Notes under the pieces: model-generated
Told to the model about the DNA's origin: nothing
The model's input: the letters and a program-made list of their open reading frames with translations, nothing else
Databases searched by the model: none
In this document: piece after piece, positions 16,201-16,464 of the stretch
How positions within the stretch are numbered: the first letter of the stretch is position 1
Layout: each line of letters begins with the position of its first letter
DNA from: Micractinium sp. NFX-FRZ
Lineage: Eukaryota > Chlorophyta > Trebouxiophyceae > Chlorellales > Chlorellaceae
Assembly: GCA_029339195.1 (NCBI GenBank)
Contig: JAPTJF010000748.1
Span: 1 to 16,464 of the forward strand
Reading direction: 5' to 3'
DNA length: 16,464 nucleotides
Translations under genes and position numbers: made by a program

Positions 16201-16464
16201 ACCAGCTCACACGTGCCTTTCGTTTCCCCAACCAACCCGCAGGCCGGCGGCAATGACTATGTGAGCAAGCCGTTTGGGCAGAAGGAGCTGGTGGCCCGCA
16301 TCCAGGCGCAGCTGCGCATACGCCAGTTCAGCCAGGGGGTGCCGCCGGGCGCACTGGGCGGCGGCGCAGCAACCGGCGACGGCGGCGGTGCAGCAAGCGG
16401 CGACAGTGCAGGCAAGGCGGCAGCGAGCAGCGGCGACGGCGGCGGCTCGCTGCCGCGAGCGGCC
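7262..16464 (+). CDS. Histidine-kinase rhodopsin / two-component enzyme rhodopsin (3' partial, 21 exons)
   Basis: Exons: 7262-7374, 7614-7698, 8177-8394, 9028-9103, 9431-9497, 9848-10038, 10366-10520, 10860-10990, 11327-11433, 11688-11816, 12072-12146, 12538-12660, 12936-13076, 13297-13434, 13601-13700, 14080-14156, 14444-14686, 15060-15176, 15430-15497, 15758-15863, 16243-16464+. All phases match: 894 residues, open at the window end. Domains: hydrophobic segment 33-53; rhodopsin helices A-G about 73-278 with helix [11 protein letters not shown] (139-148), D172, helix [16 protein letters not shown] (232-246) and helix G ADTLGK with retinal Schiff-base Lys K271 and D267; signalling helix into His[12 protein letters not shown] (H325); HATPase_c N box (N438, N442), DTGIGIP (471-477) and GGTGLGL (500-506); low-complexity linker about 538-723; receiver VDDDPVN (728-730), phospho-Asp D777, S807, K829. 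All catalytic residues seen are intact. The start ATG has a CACCATGG context and an in-frame TAA at 7229-7231. Known: algal relatives (HKR1, 2c-cyclopsins) are light-switched and end in a guanylyl cyclase; that part would lie past the window. Confidence 0.95.
8072..8140 (+). repeat. Echo of rhodopsin helix A exon (8177-8394)
   Basis: The copy can be read as [20 protein letters not shown] against [20 protein letters not shown] in the exon, 106 nt upstream. The similarity runs over about 60 nt with ACATGTGGCC identical, and the preceding TCCCGCCC flank is also shared. No donor follows in a usable place. Confidence 0.85.
9586..9645 (+). repeat. Older echo of rhodopsin exon 9848-10038
   Basis: CCCGCAGCCCAGCGCCGCTG then CATCTAAG aligns with CCCGCAGCCTGGCACCGTTG then GATCTGGA of the true exon. 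It is the first and more diverged of two upstream copies (starts 9592, 9726; true start 9848). Confidence 0.7.
9719..9760 (+). repeat. Younger echo of rhodopsin exon 9848-10038
   Basis: Positions 9721-9748 match 9843-9870 at 27 of 28 positions, including the CGCAG acceptor. It reads AWHRWIWN as in the real exon. Use of this acceptor keeps the entry phase but runs into a stop near 9821. Confidence 0.95.
10131..10170 (+). repeat. Older echo of rhodopsin exon 10366-10520 (helix G)
   Basis: TGCAGCCGGAGCGGGTGGGT aligns with TGCAGCTGGAGTGGGTCGAC, and CTGTCCGTTCAC aligns with CTGTTCACTGAG less well. It is the most distant of two upstream copies (10136, 10244; true 10366). Confidence 0.65.
10200..10285 (+). 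repeat. Younger echo of rhodopsin exon 10366-10520 with its intron flank
   Basis: From 10244, 42 nt match the exon start with 5 differences and read [14 protein letters not shown] against [14 protein letters not shown]. The intron flank GCTCACCCGCCTGCCCTCCT also recurs at about 10311, so the duplicated unit includes both intron and exon. Offset to the true exon is 122 nt, not a multiple of three. Confidence 0.95.
11926..11945 (+). repeat. Echo of rhodopsin-kinase exon 12072-12146
   Basis: CCTCCCGCCTGGTGCAGG is identical at 11928 and 12085 (codons for SRLVQ in the exon). The copy lies 157 nt upstream. Confidence 0.8.
12281..12484 (+). repeat. Serial echoes of kinase exon 12538-12660
   Basis: The exon start GGCAGCATCTGGGTG recurs at 12469 inside a 23-nt exact match that includes the CTGCAG acceptor. 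It recurs in weaker form at 12391 (AGCATCTGGGCG) and about 12287 (GGGCGACGTCTGGGTG). The nearest copy is 69 nt from the true start, in frame with it, but an in-frame TGA near 12520 would stop translation. Confidence 0.85.
12803..12850 (+). repeat. Echo of kinase exon 12936-13076
   Basis: GGTGGACATG followed by a diverged GCGCCCCGCACATTGTTGCG aligns with GGTGGACATGAGCACGACGC of the exon, and GGCGGCAC recurs in step. It lies 131 nt upstream; the acceptor CAG is lost. Confidence 0.6.
13911..13987 (+). repeat. 20-bp minisatellite, 3.85 copies
   Basis: Unit GGGATGTGATGGGCCCTGCA repeats without any change at 13911, 13931, 13951 and 13971 (last copy partial), inside the intron before exon 14080-14156. 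Perfect identity suggests recent expansion and likely length variation between strains. Confidence 0.97.
14316..14345 (+). repeat. Echo of the end of rhodopsin-gene exon 14080-14156
   Basis: GCAGCAGCTGGCG and the following GCGTGGG align with the exon end GCAGCAGCTGGCG and GGTGCGG at 14138-14163. It is a copy of an exon 3' edge, lying downstream in the intron. Confidence 0.65.
14852..14875 (+). repeat. Older echo of receiver exon 15060-15176
   Basis: TTGCTGAGCGCGGATG aligns with GTGCTGAGCGTGGACG. It lies 95 nt upstream of the younger copy, which itself lies 112 nt upstream of the exon. Confidence 0.6.
14942..14990 (+). repeat. Younger echo of receiver exon 15060-15176
   Basis: Twenty-four nt (CACAG acceptor plus the codons for VLSVDD) are identical to the exon start, after which similarity fades. 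Use of this acceptor would give [14 protein letters not shown] and then a TGA at 14990-14992, removing the receiver domain. Confidence 0.95.
15902..16045 (+). repeat. Serial echoes of the end and donor of receiver exon 15758-15863
   Basis: Positions 15935-15955 repeat 15848-15868 exactly (21 nt spanning EGLQ codons and the GTGAG donor), with weaker similarity back to about 15902. A further degenerate copy (GCATGGGTGG) sits at about 16032. The copies lie downstream of the real exon edge at 87 nt and roughly 180 nt. Confidence 0.85.

Noticed and set aside
10860..16464. Phytochrome, ethylene-receptor or cytokinin-receptor hybrid kinase
   Set aside because: The kinase and receiver alone would allow it, but the sensor is a microbial-type rhodopsin with helix C RY..W....P, helix F RNVTVV.W..FPVVW and the helix G retinal lysine.

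Overview
This window looks like nuclear DNA of a GC-rich green alga (Chlorophyta; a Chlorella-like trebouxiophyte is my guess, not proven). Reasons: very high GC, short exons of about 70-250 nt split by GT-AG introns of about 200-600 nt, G-rich intron 5' ends and C-rich intron 3' ends, and a histidine-kinase rhodopsin, a protein type known from green algae. No prokaryotic gene organisation is present.

Layout. (1) 291-3931, + strand: the 3' part (8 exons, 490 residues) of a DEAD-box RNA helicase of the DDX31/Dbp7/RH17 group, a ribosome-biogenesis factor; its 5' end is outside the window. (2) 4344-6015, - strand, convergent with gene 1: a complete 231-residue CCHC zinc-knuckle protein with a basic/serine tail, closest by eye to plant CAX-interacting protein 4 (CXIP4) and animal SREK1IP1. 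Its start codon is split AT|G by an intron. (3) 7262-16464, + strand, divergent from gene 2 across about 1.25 kb: the first 21 exons (894 residues) of a hybrid enzyme rhodopsin. In order it has an extra N-terminal hydrophobic segment, a seven-helix microbial-type rhodopsin with the retinal lysine (K271), a HisKA domain (H325), an HATPase_c domain, a low-complexity linker and a receiver domain (D777). The window ends in the linker after the receiver, where related algal proteins carry a nucleotide cyclase. All exon joins in the three genes keep frame.

The genes do not form a pathway: one acts in ribosome assembly, one probably in RNA processing, one in light sensing by phosphorelay.

The most unusual structure is in the introns. 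In all three genes and on both strands, introns carry decayed copies ('echoes') of the edge of a neighbouring exon together with its splice site, usually 65-160 nt from the real edge, and in several introns two or more copies in series. Where series are seen, the copy farther from the exon is usually the more decayed. This suggests introns that form or grow by repeated short tandem duplication of exon-intron junctions. Other points are an ATG-TGA start-stop made if intron 1 of gene 2 is retained, Met at the usual rhodopsin counter-ion position, a GC-AG intron, a NAGNAG acceptor, a 20-bp minisatellite and a 30-nt G run.
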